Assembly (NCBI GenBank): GCA_002293125.1
Contig: DBCR01000021.1
Location: 6,361 to 20,926, forward strand
Direction of reading: 5' to 3'
Length of the DNA stretch: 14,566 nt
Source: Opitutia bacterium UBA953
GTDB taxonomy: Bacteria; Verrucomicrobiota; Verrucomicrobiia; Opitutales; UBA953
Shown here: positions 7,750 to 14,566 of the stretch, piece by piece
Layout: each line of letters starts with the position of its first letter
Position numbering within the stretch: position 1 is the stretch's first letter
Notes under the pieces: generated by a model
What the model was told of the DNA's origin: nothing
Database searches by the model: none
Seen by the model: the letters and a program-made list of their open reading frames with translations, nothing else
Position numbers and translations under genes: made by a program

Positions 7750-9042
7750 TCAGAGACGGATCTTCAGCGAACGGCCGTGGGCGTCGAGACGCTCCATGCG
7801 CGCGAACGCGTCGACCACGCCGGCCGCCTTCTTGAGCGAGGCCGGGTCGTACTGCACCAAGCTCGTGCGACGGAGGAAGTCGGCGACGCGCAGGCCGCTG
7901 AAGAAGCGACCCGTACCGCCGGTCGGCAGGGTGTGGCTTGGGCCGGCGGTGAAGTCGCCCAGCACCGTGGGCGTGTGGTTGCCGATGAGGATCGCGCCGG
8001 CGGTGGTGATTTCCGCGGAGAGCTTCTTGAGCTTACCCTTCGCGACCATCAGTTCGAGGTGTTCCGGGGCGACGAGATTGGCGGCTTCGGCGGCGTCCTC
8101 GATTTTCGATACGAGGATGACGCAGACCTTGGCGGCGAGCGCTTTCTTGATCTTCTCGCCGTGGGTGAGTGAGTTGGACTGCGTGCGCGCGGCGGCGAGG
8201 CACTTGTCGGCGAAGGCTTCGGTCTCCGTCACCAGATAGAGCTTCTCCTTGCCGCTGCCGTGTTCGGCCTGCGCGCAAAGGTCGGCCGCGACCCACTCCG
8301 GCTTGGCGGTGCGGTCGGCGATGATCATCACTTCGCTCGGGCCGGGGAGGAGGTCGACGCCCACGAGGCCGAAGACCTGGCGTTTCGCTTCGGTGACGAA
8401 GGCGTTGCCCGGGCCGAAGATCTTGTCGACCGGCGTGACCGTGCTCGTGCCGAGGGCCATCGCGGCGACGGCTTGGACGCCGCCGATGGCGTACACTTCG
8501 CGGACGCCGCAGAGGTAGAGCGCGGCAAGGATGTCGGGATTGATCTTTCCGTCCGGTCCGGGAGGCGTGCAGGCGCAGAGTTCCGGGACGCCGGCGACCT
8601 TGGCGGGCAGCGCGGTCATCAGCACCGTGGAGACGAGGGGGACCTGACCGCCAGGAATATAGAGTCCGCAGCGCTGGATCGCGTGGTGGCGTTCGCCGAC
8701 CGTCGCGCCGTGGGGGTTCTTCGCCGTCCAGCCTTTGGGCAGCGTGCGGGCGTGGAAGGCCGTGACGCATTTCGCGGCTTCGTCGAAAGCTTTCTTCTTC
8801 GCCGGGTCGAACTGGGCGGCGGCCTTCTCGAGTTCCTTGAGCGGCACGCGGATCTGGCGGACCGTGAGCTTCGCGTGGTCGAACTTCGCCGTGTAATCCA
8901 GGACCGCGATGTCGCCGCGGGCCTTCACGTCGGCGATGATCGAGGCGACGGTCGCGCGCACGTCGGGCGCGGCTTCGCCCGAGCCCACGAAGGCGCGGAG
9001 CTGTCTGCGGAAATCCTTGTCGCTGCTGCGGAGGAGGGTCAT
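7750..9042 (-). CDS. hisD: Histidinol dehydrogenase
   Basis: Oxidises L-histidinol to histidine in two NAD-dependent steps, the last reaction of histidine synthesis, in the cytoplasm. The 430-aa length matches the family. Zinc ligands are recognisable as Gln258 and His261 (QAEHG), Asp363 (GDFTAGPSHTLPTGG) and His422 (LDAHG). The catalytic pair Glu327-His328 lies in VAPEHLEL. The conserved GGVQAVAAMALGT and FGPGNAFVTEAK blocks are present. The start at 9042 (MTLLRSS) is where homology begins; the longer open frame upstream overlaps the LolA-like gene and is spurious. The gap to that upstream gene is 4 nt with no Shine-Dalgarno, so coupling is likely. The 3' end faces hisN. Confidence 0.97.
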   Translation of the reverse strand: MTLLRSSDKDFRRQLRAFVGSGEAAPDVRATVASIIADVKARGDIAVLDYTAKFDHAKLTVRQIRVPLKELEKAAAQFDPAKKKAFDEAAKCVTAFHARTLPKGWTAKNPHGATVGERHHAIQRCGLYIPGGQVPLVSTVLMTALPAKVAGVPELCACTPPGPDGKINPDILAALYLCGVREVYAIGGVQAVAAMALGTSTVTPVDKIFGPGNAFVTEAKRQVFGLVGVDLLPGPSEVMIIADRTAKPEWVAADLCAQAEHGSGKEKLYLVTETEAFADKCLAAARTQSNSLTHGEKIKKALAAKVCVILVSKIEDAAEAANLVAPEHLELMVAKGKLKKLSAEITTAGAILIGNHTPTVLGDFTAGPSHTLPTGGTGRFFSGLRVADFLRRTSLVQYDPASLKKAAGVVDAFARMERLDAHGRSLKIRL

Positions 9043-9046
9043 GGGC

Positions 9047-9805
9047 TCAGAAAGTGGGGAAATCGAAGAGGCCGGCGGGCAGCTCCGGGTTGACCTGGAT
9101 CTGGTCGTAGGTGACATCGCCGGACTTCTTGCCGTCGACGAAGATCGTCTCCTTGGAGGGGAAGGCGATACCGTCGACCTTGGACAGCGCGGCGACCTTC
9201 TGGCGCTGGAGTTCACCCTTCGGGGTCGGTTGATCGGAGGCCACGAGCACGAAGGAATCGGCGTCGAAGTGGCGCGTGATGCGGAAGCCGCTCGCGTAGG
9301 CGTATTCGACCGCATGGGTCTTAACGCCGTCGATCTCGGAAGGGCCTTTGTAGGTCGCCGTGCCGAGGCCGGCGGCGGGGAGGGCGAAGAAGGCGAGGTC
9401 ATCGCGGGACATGTCCTGGAGCTTCTTGAATTCTTCGTAGGGGACTGAGCGGACGGATCGGCGGGCGAGCGCGTCGGCGCGGTTCGTGGTCCAGCCGTCG
9501 AGGCGGCCGGCGCAGACCGCGGCCTCGAGGCCACGGTCGCGGTCGGTGGTCATCTGCAGGCGGTAGCCCGGTGCGGCCAGCGTGAGGGTCGTCGTATTCA
9601 GCTCCTTGCCCTGGTCGTCGAAGGCCGCGAATTCCATGCGCAAAGCTTTCACCTTATCCAGCGTGGCGACGTCGGAGGTGAGCGCCGCGCGGGCCTTGGC
9701 GACGACGACCTCGACCGTCAGCGCTTTGTCGGCGGCGGACAACACGAGCGGTCCCGCGAGCAGGAGCGTCGCGAACAGCGCGGAGAATGGGCGAAGCAGG
9801 GCCAT
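9047..9805 (-). CDS. Secreted LolA-like (outer-membrane lipoprotein-carrier-like) protein
   Basis: A 252-aa exported protein with a clear signal peptide (MALLRPFSALFATLLLAG, cleavage near SAA at 23-25). The mature part reads as a half-barrel of alternating strands: VKALRMEFAAF, then LNTTTLTLAAPGYRLQMTTDRD, RITRHFDADSFVLVA, IAFPSKETIFVDGKKSGDVTYDQIQVNPELPAGLFDF. The closing NPELPAGLFDFP motif is typical of LolA/DUF2092-type lipoprotein-carrier-like proteins. It probably binds a lipid or hydrophobic ligand in the periplasm; the cargo is unknown. It lies between hisA (67 nt upstream) and hisD (4 nt downstream), an odd place for an envelope protein. The signal peptide fixes the start; there is no Shine-Dalgarno. 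Confidence 0.7.
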   Translation of the reverse strand: MALLRPFSALFATLLLAGPLVLSAADKALTVEVVVAKARAALTSDVATLDKVKALRMEFAAFDDQGKELNTTTLTLAAPGYRLQMTTDRDRGLEAAVCAGRLDGWTTNRADALARRSVRSVPYEEFKKLQDMSRDDLAFFALPAAGLGTATYKGPSEIDGVKTHAVEYAYASGFRITRHFDADSFVLVASDQPTPKGELQRQKVAALSKVDGIAFPSKETIFVDGKKSGDVTYDQIQVNPELPAGLFDFPTF

Positions 9806-9813
9806 GAAAGACA

Positions 9814-9842
9814 AATGTTGGTCGGGGGCTCCGCCTTGGCAA
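9814..9842 (-). promoter_or_regulatory. Weak promoter candidate before the LolA-like gene
   Basis: On the minus strand, TTGCCA (9837-9842, five of six to TTGACA) is followed after exactly 17 nt by AACATT (9814-9819, three of six to TATAAT). The -10-like box ends 8 nt before the ATG, so initiation here would give a nearly leaderless transcript for the LolA-like gene and hisD. The match is weak. Confidence 0.3.
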
Positions 9843-9872
9843 GCATCGGAAGGGCGTGCGCCGCTCCCGAAC

Positions 9873-10604
9873 TCAGCGTTCGCCGGTCGCCTTGAGCAGG
9901 CCCGCCACGTCGCAACGGCCTTCATAGAGCGCCTTGCCGACGATGGCGCCGACGAGGTTCGGGTAGGCCTTGGCCATCTCGGCGAGGCGCACGACGTCTT
10001 CCGTGCCGGACACGCCGCCAGAGGCGATGACACCGCAGGGGCAGACCTTGAGGACTGCCTCGAGGGATTTCCAATTCGGGCCCGTGAGCATGCCATCGGT
10101 CGCGATGTCGGTGTAGATCACCGTCGAGACGCCGAGTTCGCCGGCTTCCTGGGCGAACTCCGTGGCCTTGAGGGCCGTGACGGCCGTCCAGCCTTTGACG
10201 GCGACGAGACCATCCTTGGCATCGATACCGACCGCGAGACGTGGGCCGTGGGCCTGGGCCATCTCGCGGAGGAAAGCGGGATCAGTCGCGGCGCGCGTGC
10301 CGATGACGACGCGGCTTGCGCCGGCGGCGTAGGCGGATTCAGCGGTGGCGCGATCGCGCATGCCGCCACCGAACTGGATCTTCGGCCCGAGCGCGGCGAT
10401 GCGCTGGAGCGTCGGGAGATTGAGCGGGGCGCCGCCGAAGGCGCCGTCGAGGTCGACGACGTGGATCCACGCCGCGCCGGCTTGGGCGAAGACGATGGCC
10501 GGCTCGACCGGGTCCTTGTAGTAGTCGGTACGCGCGTCGTCGCGACCTTGGCTGAGGCGAACGCAGCGACCGCCGCGGATATCGATGGCCGGATAGGCGA
10601 GCAT
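9873..10604 (-). CDS. hisA: ProFAR isomerase (phosphoribosylformimino-AICAR-P isomerase)
   Basis: Opens the aminoaldose ring of ProFAR to PRFAR, the fourth step of histidine synthesis, as a cytoplasmic (beta/alpha)8 barrel. The 243-aa length is standard. Catalytic Asp8 lies in PAIDIRGG, Asp128 in GIDAKDG and Thr165 in YTDIATDGM. The phosphate-binding loops FGGGMR (78-83) and VIASGGVS, with the final IVGKALYEG, are all present. Nothing indicates the bifunctional PriA type. It begins 5 nt after the clpX stop codon, without Shine-Dalgarno, so it is very likely co-transcribed and coupled to clpX. A 67-nt gap follows. Confidence 0.97.
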   Translation of the reverse strand: MLAYPAIDIRGGRCVRLSQGRDDARTDYYKDPVEPAIVFAQAGAAWIHVVDLDGAFGGAPLNLPTLQRIAALGPKIQFGGGMRDRATAESAYAAGASRVVIGTRAATDPAFLREMAQAHGPRLAVGIDAKDGLVAVKGWTAVTALKATEFAQEAGELGVSTVIYTDIATDGMLTGPNWKSLEAVLKVCPCGVIASGGVSGTEDVVRLAEMAKAYPNLVGAIVGKALYEGRCDVAGLLKATGER

Positions 10605-10609
10605 GGGAA

Positions 10610-11935
10610 TCAGGAAGCCTTCTTCTTCGGTGCGGCGGCCGAGACCGAGACCGGCTTCTCGCCGCGGATCGCTTCGGCCGTCACCGTGAACTTCGAGCCC
10701 GGGGCGGCTTCGGGCAGCGCGTACATCGTTTCGAGCAGCACGCCTTCGAGCACCGAGCGGAGGCCGCGGGCGCCGGTGCCGAGGGCGAGCGCCTTGTCGG
10801 CGGCGGCCTCGAGGGCTTCGCGGCTGAACTCAAGCGTCATGCCCGAGAGGGCGAAGAGCTTGCGGTACTGCTTCGTCGCGGCGTTGCGCGGTTCGGTCAG
10901 GATGCGAATGAGGGCTTCGCGGTCGAGCGGCTCGAGGACGGAGATGACCGGCAGGCGGCCGACGAATTCCGGAATCATGCCGAAGGAGAAGAGGTCCTCG
11001 GGCTGGAGGCCGGCGATGATCTGTTCGGCCGAGAGGGAAGGGGCGTCGTTGCGTGGGGGGACGAAGCCCAGGGACTTCGCGCCGCCACGGCGGGCGATGA
11101 TGCGGTCGAGGCCGGCGAAGGCGCCGCCGCAGATGAAGAGGATGTCGGACGTGTCGACGCGGATGCACTGCTGCTCCGGGTGCTTGCGGCCGCCGGCCGG
11201 CGGGACGTTGCAGACCGTGCCCTCGAGGAGCTTGAGGAGCGCCTGTTGCACGCCTTCGCCCGAGACGTCGCGGGTGATGGAAGCCGAGTCGGACTTACGG
11301 CCGATCTTATCGATCTCGTCGATGAACACGATGCCGCGCTGGGCGCGTTCGATGTCCATGTCGGCCGCCTGGAGGAGGCGCAGGATGACCGTTTCCACGT
11401 CGTCGCCGACGTAGCCGGCTTCCGTGAGGGTGGTGGCGTCGGCGATTGCGAACGGCACGTCGAGCATGCGGGCGAGCGAGCGGGCGAGGAGTGTCTTGCC
11501 CGTGCCCGTCGGGCCGATCAGCAGCACGTTGCTCTTGTCGAGTTCCACGTCGGCGAGGTCGCCGGCTTGGGCCGCGGTGGCCTGCGTATGGCGGTCGTTG
11601 AGTCGCTTGTAGTGATTGAAGACCGCGACCGAGAGAACCTTCTTCGCGTGAGCCTGGCCGATGACGTGCGCGTCGAGTTCGAGCCGTAGTTTCGTGGGCG
11701 GGATCAGCTTGATCGGGGCGAGCGGCTGTTTCGCCGGGGCTTCCTGCATCGCAGGACCGCCGGCGGCGGAGGCCGCTGGTTTGCCGTCGCGGGTTTTCTC
11801 GCGGTCGAGGAGACGGCCGCAGGTCGAGACGCAGGCGTCGCAGATGCCGACGCCGGCGGGGCCAGCGATCAGTTTGCCAGCCTGGGCGGCGGGCTTGCCG
11901 CAGAAGGAGCAGCTCTCGGCGCGGTCCCCGGCCAT
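10610..11935 (-). CDS. clpX: ClpX, ATP-dependent unfoldase of the ClpXP protease
   Basis: An AAA+ hexamer that recognises, unfolds and threads substrates into ClpP. At 441 aa it is slightly longer than the usual 420. The N-terminal zinc domain has Cys9, Cys12, Cys32 and Cys35. Next come Walker A GPTGTGKT (141-148), the pore loop GYVG (174-177), Walker B FIDEID (204-209), the RKH loop (250-252), the ClpP-docking loop LGF (289-291, usually IGF) and sensor-2 GAR (388-390). The linker after the zinc domain (about 48-75) and the C-terminus (ending AAAPKKKAS) are low-complexity. It starts 4 nt after clpP and is followed 5 nt later by hisA. No Shine-Dalgarno is seen. Confidence 0.98.
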   Translation of the reverse strand: MAGDRAESCSFCGKPAAQAGKLIAGPAGVGICDACVSTCGRLLDREKTRDGKPAASAAGGPAMQEAPAKQPLAPIKLIPPTKLRLELDAHVIGQAHAKKVLSVAVFNHYKRLNDRHTQATAAQAGDLADVELDKSNVLLIGPTGTGKTLLARSLARMLDVPFAIADATTLTEAGYVGDDVETVILRLLQAADMDIERAQRGIVFIDEIDKIGRKSDSASITRDVSGEGVQQALLKLLEGTVCNVPPAGGRKHPEQQCIRVDTSDILFICGGAFAGLDRIIARRGGAKSLGFVPPRNDAPSLSAEQIIAGLQPEDLFSFGMIPEFVGRLPVISVLEPLDREALIRILTEPRNAATKQYRKLFALSGMTLEFSREALEAAADKALALGTGARGLRSVLEGVLLETMYALPEAAPGSKFTVTAEAIRGEKPVSVSAAAPKKKAS

Positions 11936-11939
11936 GCGC

Positions 11940-12536
11940 TTAGGCGCGGACCGCCTTAGGCGCCACGACGTGGTCGACGAGGCCGTAGGCCTTCGCCTGC
12001 TCGGCCGTCATGTAGAAGTCGCGATCGGAATCGCGCATCAGGTCTTCGGGCAGCTTGCTGGTGTGCTTGGCGAGGACGTGGTTGAGCGTGTCGCGCCAGC
12101 GGAGGATTTCCTTCGCCGCGATCGAGATATCGGAAGTCTGGCCCGTCGCGCCGCCGCTGGGCTGGTGGATCATCACGCGGCAGTTCGGGAGCGCGTGGCG
12201 CTTGCCCTTGGTGCCGGCGGCGAGGAGCACCGTGGCCATGCTGGACGCTTGGCCGATGCAGTAGGTGTTAATCTCGCACGTGAGGAAGTTCATCGTGTCG
12301 TAGATCGCCATGCCTGCGGTGATCGAGCCACCAGGGGAGTTGATGTAGATCGAGATGTCCTTCTTCGGGTCTTCCATCTGGAGGAAGAGCAGCTGCGCGA
12401 TGACCGCGTTGGCGACCTCGTCGTAGATCGGCGAGCCGATGAAGATGATGCGGTCCTTCAGCAGGCGGCTGTAGATGTCCCAGGCTCGTTCGCCACGGGC
12501 GTCGCGCTCGACGACGTTAGGGATGATGTAGGACAT
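11940..12536 (-). CDS. clpP: ClpP, ATP-dependent Clp protease proteolytic subunit
   Basis: A serine peptidase forming the double-heptamer chamber of ClpXP. The 198-aa length is standard. The catalytic triad is visible: Ser99 in GQASSMA, His124 in MIHQP and Asp173 in DSDRDFYM. The oxyanion-hole segment INSPGGSI (65-72) is intact. The N-terminus (MSYIIPNVVERDARGERAWD) aligns with processed ClpP propeptides and contains the axial-loop region. clpP lies 45 nt after tig and 4 nt before clpX, the common tig-clpP-clpX order. The start is preceded by GTACCACC with no Shine-Dalgarno. Confidence 0.98.
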   Translation of the reverse strand: MSYIIPNVVERDARGERAWDIYSRLLKDRIIFIGSPIYDEVANAVIAQLLFLQMEDPKKDISIYINSPGGSITAGMAIYDTMNFLTCEINTYCIGQASSMATVLLAAGTKGKRHALPNCRVMIHQPSGGATGQTSDISIAAKEILRWRDTLNHVLAKHTSKLPEDLMRDSDRDFYMTAEQAKAYGLVDHVVAPKAVRA

Positions 12537-12556
12537 GGTGGTACGAGGGGGACTGT

Positions 12557-12569
12557 GCCCGGAACGGGC
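12557..12569 (-). other. Short GC hairpin between tig and clpP
   Basis: GCCCG-TTC-CGGGC on the minus strand is a 5-bp all-GC stem in the 45-nt gap after tig. No T-run follows, so it is not a full terminator. It might attenuate or mark an RNA processing site, or be chance. Confidence 0.25.
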
Positions 12570-12581
12570 GAAATCTCAACC

Positions 12582-13871
12582 TTAGGCAGCGATGCCGCCC
12601 GCGAGGACGGCGTCGAGGGCCTTGTTGAGGAGGGCGTCGCGGCGGAGTTCGGCGAGGCGCTGGCGGTCCTTGACCAGCTTTTCGGGCTGGGTCTGGCTGG
12701 CCTGGGCGGCCTGCATGATCGCGGCGCCGAGCTCTTCGCGGGTCACTTCGAGCTTCAGCTCTTCGGCGATGCGGGAGAGGACGAACTGGGCGCGGACGCG
12801 GAGGGCGGCGGCCTTCTTGGCTTCGGCGAGGATATCGTCGCGCTGGGTCTCGAGTTCTTCGGGCTTCGTACCGCTGCGCAGGCGCATTTCGGCGTACTGA
12901 TAGAAGAGGCCTTGGGCGACGGAGAGGATGGCGGATTCCGGGAGGGGGAAGTCCTGACCGGCGAGGAGGGCGTCGACGGCCTTTTCGCGGCGAGCGGTCT
13001 CGGCGGCCTGCTTCTTCGAGCCTTCGATACCCTTGCTGAGCTGTGCGCGGAGTTCGGCTTCATCCTTCACACCGACGGCCTTACAGAAGGCTTCGTCGAC
13101 CTTCGGGAGTTCTTTGCGGCGGACTTCGGAGGCCGTGATGGCGTAGGAGACTTTCTTGCCGCGGAGGGCTTCGCGCTCATGCGTGGCGGGGAAGACGTAT
13201 TCAGCCTGCGCGGTGGCGCCGGCCTTGAGGCCGATCACGGCCTGGGCGATGGCGGGGACGGCGACGGCGGCGCTATCAGCACCGGCTTCTTCCCAGGTGG
13301 ATTCGGCGCTACCGTAGGACTTCGCTTCGGCGTCGATCTCGCTGACCGGCTTGCCGTCGACGGTGCCGACGTAGCCGATGCGGACGTAGTCGCCCTTGGC
13401 GGCGGCGTCCTCGGTCTTCTCGTAGCGGGCGCGCTGTTCGAGGATCTTCTTCAGGTGTTCGTCGATGTCGGCGTCGGTGACCGTGATGGTTTCGGCAGGG
13501 ACCTTGACGGACTTCCAATCCGGGGTCTTGAACTCGGGGACGACGTCGACTTCGTAGCGGAAGACCGCGTCGGCGCCGGAGCCGGCTTCCTTCTGGACGT
13601 CGGCGACGGTGTAGACCGTGAAGGACTTTTCCTGCTGGATGCGTTCGTAGCCCTGGGAAAGGAGGCGCTGGCTGACCTCGTCGGCGATCTGCTTGCTGTA
13701 CTTCAGGCGCACCACGGCTTCAGGTGCCTTGCCCGGGCGGAAGCCGGGGAGGGCGGCCTCGCGCGAGAAGCCCTTGAGGACTTCCTTCTCGGCGGCGGCG
13801 ACGGCCTCGGCGGGGACCGTCACGGTGACGGAGCGGCGGGTCGGGTTCGTTTCTTGGATTTTGATGTCCAT
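12582..13871 (-). CDS. tig: Trigger factor, ribosome-associated chaperone
   Basis: Binds near the ribosome exit tunnel and helps nascent chains fold; it also has prolyl isomerase activity. The 429-aa length is typical. The ribosome-binding signature GFRPGKAP is at 43-50. The FKBP-type domain spans about 155-250 (DYVRIGYVGTVDGKPV, then VIGLKAGATAQAEYVFP), and the C-terminal helical arms occupy about 255-429. The start at 13871 (MDIKIQETNP) is where family homology begins; the in-frame extension to 13934 is not conserved-looking. There is no Shine-Dalgarno, but an AT-rich TATTTATA lies 7 nt upstream in otherwise GC-rich DNA. It follows coaD after 105 nt and heads the clpP-clpX-hisA cluster. Confidence 0.97.
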   Translation of the reverse strand: MDIKIQETNPTRRSVTVTVPAEAVAAAEKEVLKGFSREAALPGFRPGKAPEAVVRLKYSKQIADEVSQRLLSQGYERIQQEKSFTVYTVADVQKEAGSGADAVFRYEVDVVPEFKTPDWKSVKVPAETITVTDADIDEHLKKILEQRARYEKTEDAAAKGDYVRIGYVGTVDGKPVSEIDAEAKSYGSAESTWEEAGADSAAVAVPAIAQAVIGLKAGATAQAEYVFPATHEREALRGKKVSYAITASEVRRKELPKVDEAFCKAVGVKDEAELRAQLSKGIEGSKKQAAETARREKAVDALLAGQDFPLPESAILSVAQGLFYQYAEMRLRSGTKPEELETQRDDILAEAKKAAALRVRAQFVLSRIAEELKLEVTREELGAAIMQAAQASQTQPEKLVKDRQRLAELRRDALLNKALDAVLAGGIAA

Positions 13872-13976
13872 GGTAGGTATAAATAGGAGGGAGGCCCCGG
13901 GTCGGCGGACGCAGTGGGGGGAATGGCCGAGCAAATAGAACTACCCCCCACGGTCAACAGCGGAAGGCAGGCCTTT
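13872..13976 (-). promoter_or_regulatory. Candidate tig promoter region
   Basis: A 105-nt gap between coaD and tig. On the minus strand it holds TTGACC (13952-13957), followed after only 14 nt by TATTTG, and nearer the gene TATTTATA (13878-13885), which ends 6 to 8 nt before the ATG. Neither forms a textbook promoter: the first spacing is short and the second lacks a -35. A promoter is likely here on gap length alone. Confidence 0.35.
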
Positions 13977-14477
13977 TCAGGCCTTTTCGGCCAACCTTTT
14001 GCGTAGAAGGGGCAGGACGCACCGGGGGACGAAGGCCGCGGCCTGCGAGAGCTTATGGCGGGCGATGTCCTTCACAAAACTGGAGGAGGTCACGAACTGG
14101 TCCTGGCTGGGCATGAGGATGACCGTTTCGATCTCCGGGGCCATCAGGCGGTTGGCGTGGGCCAGGTCGAACTCGAACTCGAAATCACTGAATTTACGGA
14201 GGCCACGGATGATGGCGGCCGCCTTGTGTTTGTTGGCGAATTCAACTGTCAGGCCGTCGAGTTCGAGGACCTTGACGTTACGGATGCCCTTGCAGGCTTG
14301 GCGGGCCATGCTGAGGCGCTCCTCGACATCGAACCAGGGGTTCTTGCTGTCGCTGGGGGCCACGGCGACGATGACTTTATCGAAGAGGCGCGAAGCGCGA
14401 CGGAGGACGTCCAGGTGCCCCAGCGTGATCGGGTCGAAGGTGCCGGGGTAGACGGCGATGCGTGGGGGGCGGGACAT
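13977..14477 (-). CDS. coaD: Phosphopantetheine adenylyltransferase
   Basis: Transfers AMP from ATP to 4'-phosphopantetheine to give dephospho-CoA, the penultimate step of coenzyme A synthesis, in the cytoplasm. The 166-aa length matches the family (about 160). The nucleotidyltransferase signature GTFDPITLGHLDVL holds His21 of the (T/H)xGH motif. RGLRKFSDFEFEFDLAHANR is the pantetheine/CoA-binding segment, and SSSFVKDIA is the variant of the second ATP motif (ISSTLVKE). The start at 14477 is supported by AGGAAA 6 nt upstream and by homology. An in-frame ATG at 14549, with AGGAG 9 nt before it, would add 24 mostly basic residues and cannot be excluded. A 10-bp tandem repeat (CAGGCCTTTT) covers the stop codon. 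Confidence 0.95.
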   Translation of the reverse strand: MSRPPRIAVYPGTFDPITLGHLDVLRRASRLFDKVIVAVAPSDSKNPWFDVEERLSMARQACKGIRNVKVLELDGLTVEFANKHKAAAIIRGLRKFSDFEFEFDLAHANRLMAPEIETVILMPSQDQFVTSSSFVKDIARHKLSQAAAFVPRCVLPLLRKRLAEKA

Positions 14478-14566
14478 CGTTTTCCTGTTGCGGCGTACTC
14501 TCGGGCGGGAACATCCTTTCGGCAAGCCCACATGCGTTTTCTTAGGCATCTCCCCAATCTCCTGAC

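Noticed and set aside
9043..9534. An N-terminal extension of HisD
   Set aside because: It lies out of frame over the LolA-like gene, is Arg/Ser/Pro-rich, and HisD homology and normal length both start at 9042.
9582..11414. A 610-codon open frame on the plus strand opposite clpX, hisA and the LolA-like gene
   Set aside because: It is antisense to well-supported genes, with Arg/Ser/Ala-rich filler typical of shadow frames.
11661..13886. A 741-codon open frame on the plus strand opposite tig, clpP and clpX
   Set aside because: It runs antisense through three certain genes; long antisense frames are expected from GC-rich codon usage, and its translation is low-complexity (Gly, Asp, Val, Leu) without recognisable domains.
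14542..14565. The end of an upstream gene (eight codons ending GAT GCC TAA on the minus strand)
   Set aside because: Seven residues are too few to recognise a protein, and the reading frame beyond the window is unknown.

Overview
The window is about 14.6 kb of GC-rich (roughly two-thirds G+C) chromosomal DNA, densely packed with housekeeping genes, nearly all on the minus strand. The gene set (coaD, tig, clpP, clpX, hisA, hisD, an IMPase-type hisN, acs) and the small palindromic repeats beginning GGTAGGG suggest a Verrucomicrobiota bacterium, possibly of the Opitutales type. That placement is an inference from style and gene content; no 16S or other diagnostic marker is present. There is no tRNA, rRNA, CRISPR array, transposase or phage gene.

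Right part, read leftwards from 14477 to 7750 (minus strand): coaD, tig, clpP, clpX, hisA, a small secreted LolA-like protein, and hisD. Most gaps are 4 to 5 nt, so coenzyme A synthesis, ribosome-associated folding, ClpXP proteolysis and histidine synthesis appear to share one transcription unit. A plus-strand hisN-type phosphatase (6969-7742) converges on hisD with only 7 nt between them. It supplies another step of histidine synthesis, so three his functions lie together here.

Middle part, 6879 to 3855 (minus strand): a secreted protein of unknown function with a probable beta-propeller; a DUF2071/YqjF-like protein whose GTG start has the only strong Shine-Dalgarno of the window; a HAD phosphatase overlapping it by 8 nt; and a previously overlooked 41-residue single-span membrane protein candidate ending 1 nt before acs. 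acs encodes acetyl-CoA synthetase and is followed by a clear intrinsic terminator.

Left part: a gene-free stretch of about 650 bp (1163-1810) is filled with short repeats. They are a REPIN-like inverted pair, a solitary degenerate copy of the same unit, a double-hairpin element that recurs in part at the window's left edge, a 25-bp inverted repeat framing 322 bp, and several short direct repeats. Left of it is a thioredoxin-like TlpA protein with a C-terminal TPR-like extension.

The most unusual signals are non-coding or translational. One is the nested family of palindromic repeats with compensated base changes. The other is a start-site pattern: all 12 starts lacking a Shine-Dalgarno have C at position -1, and the two with one do not. 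I see no convincing new defence or mobile system.
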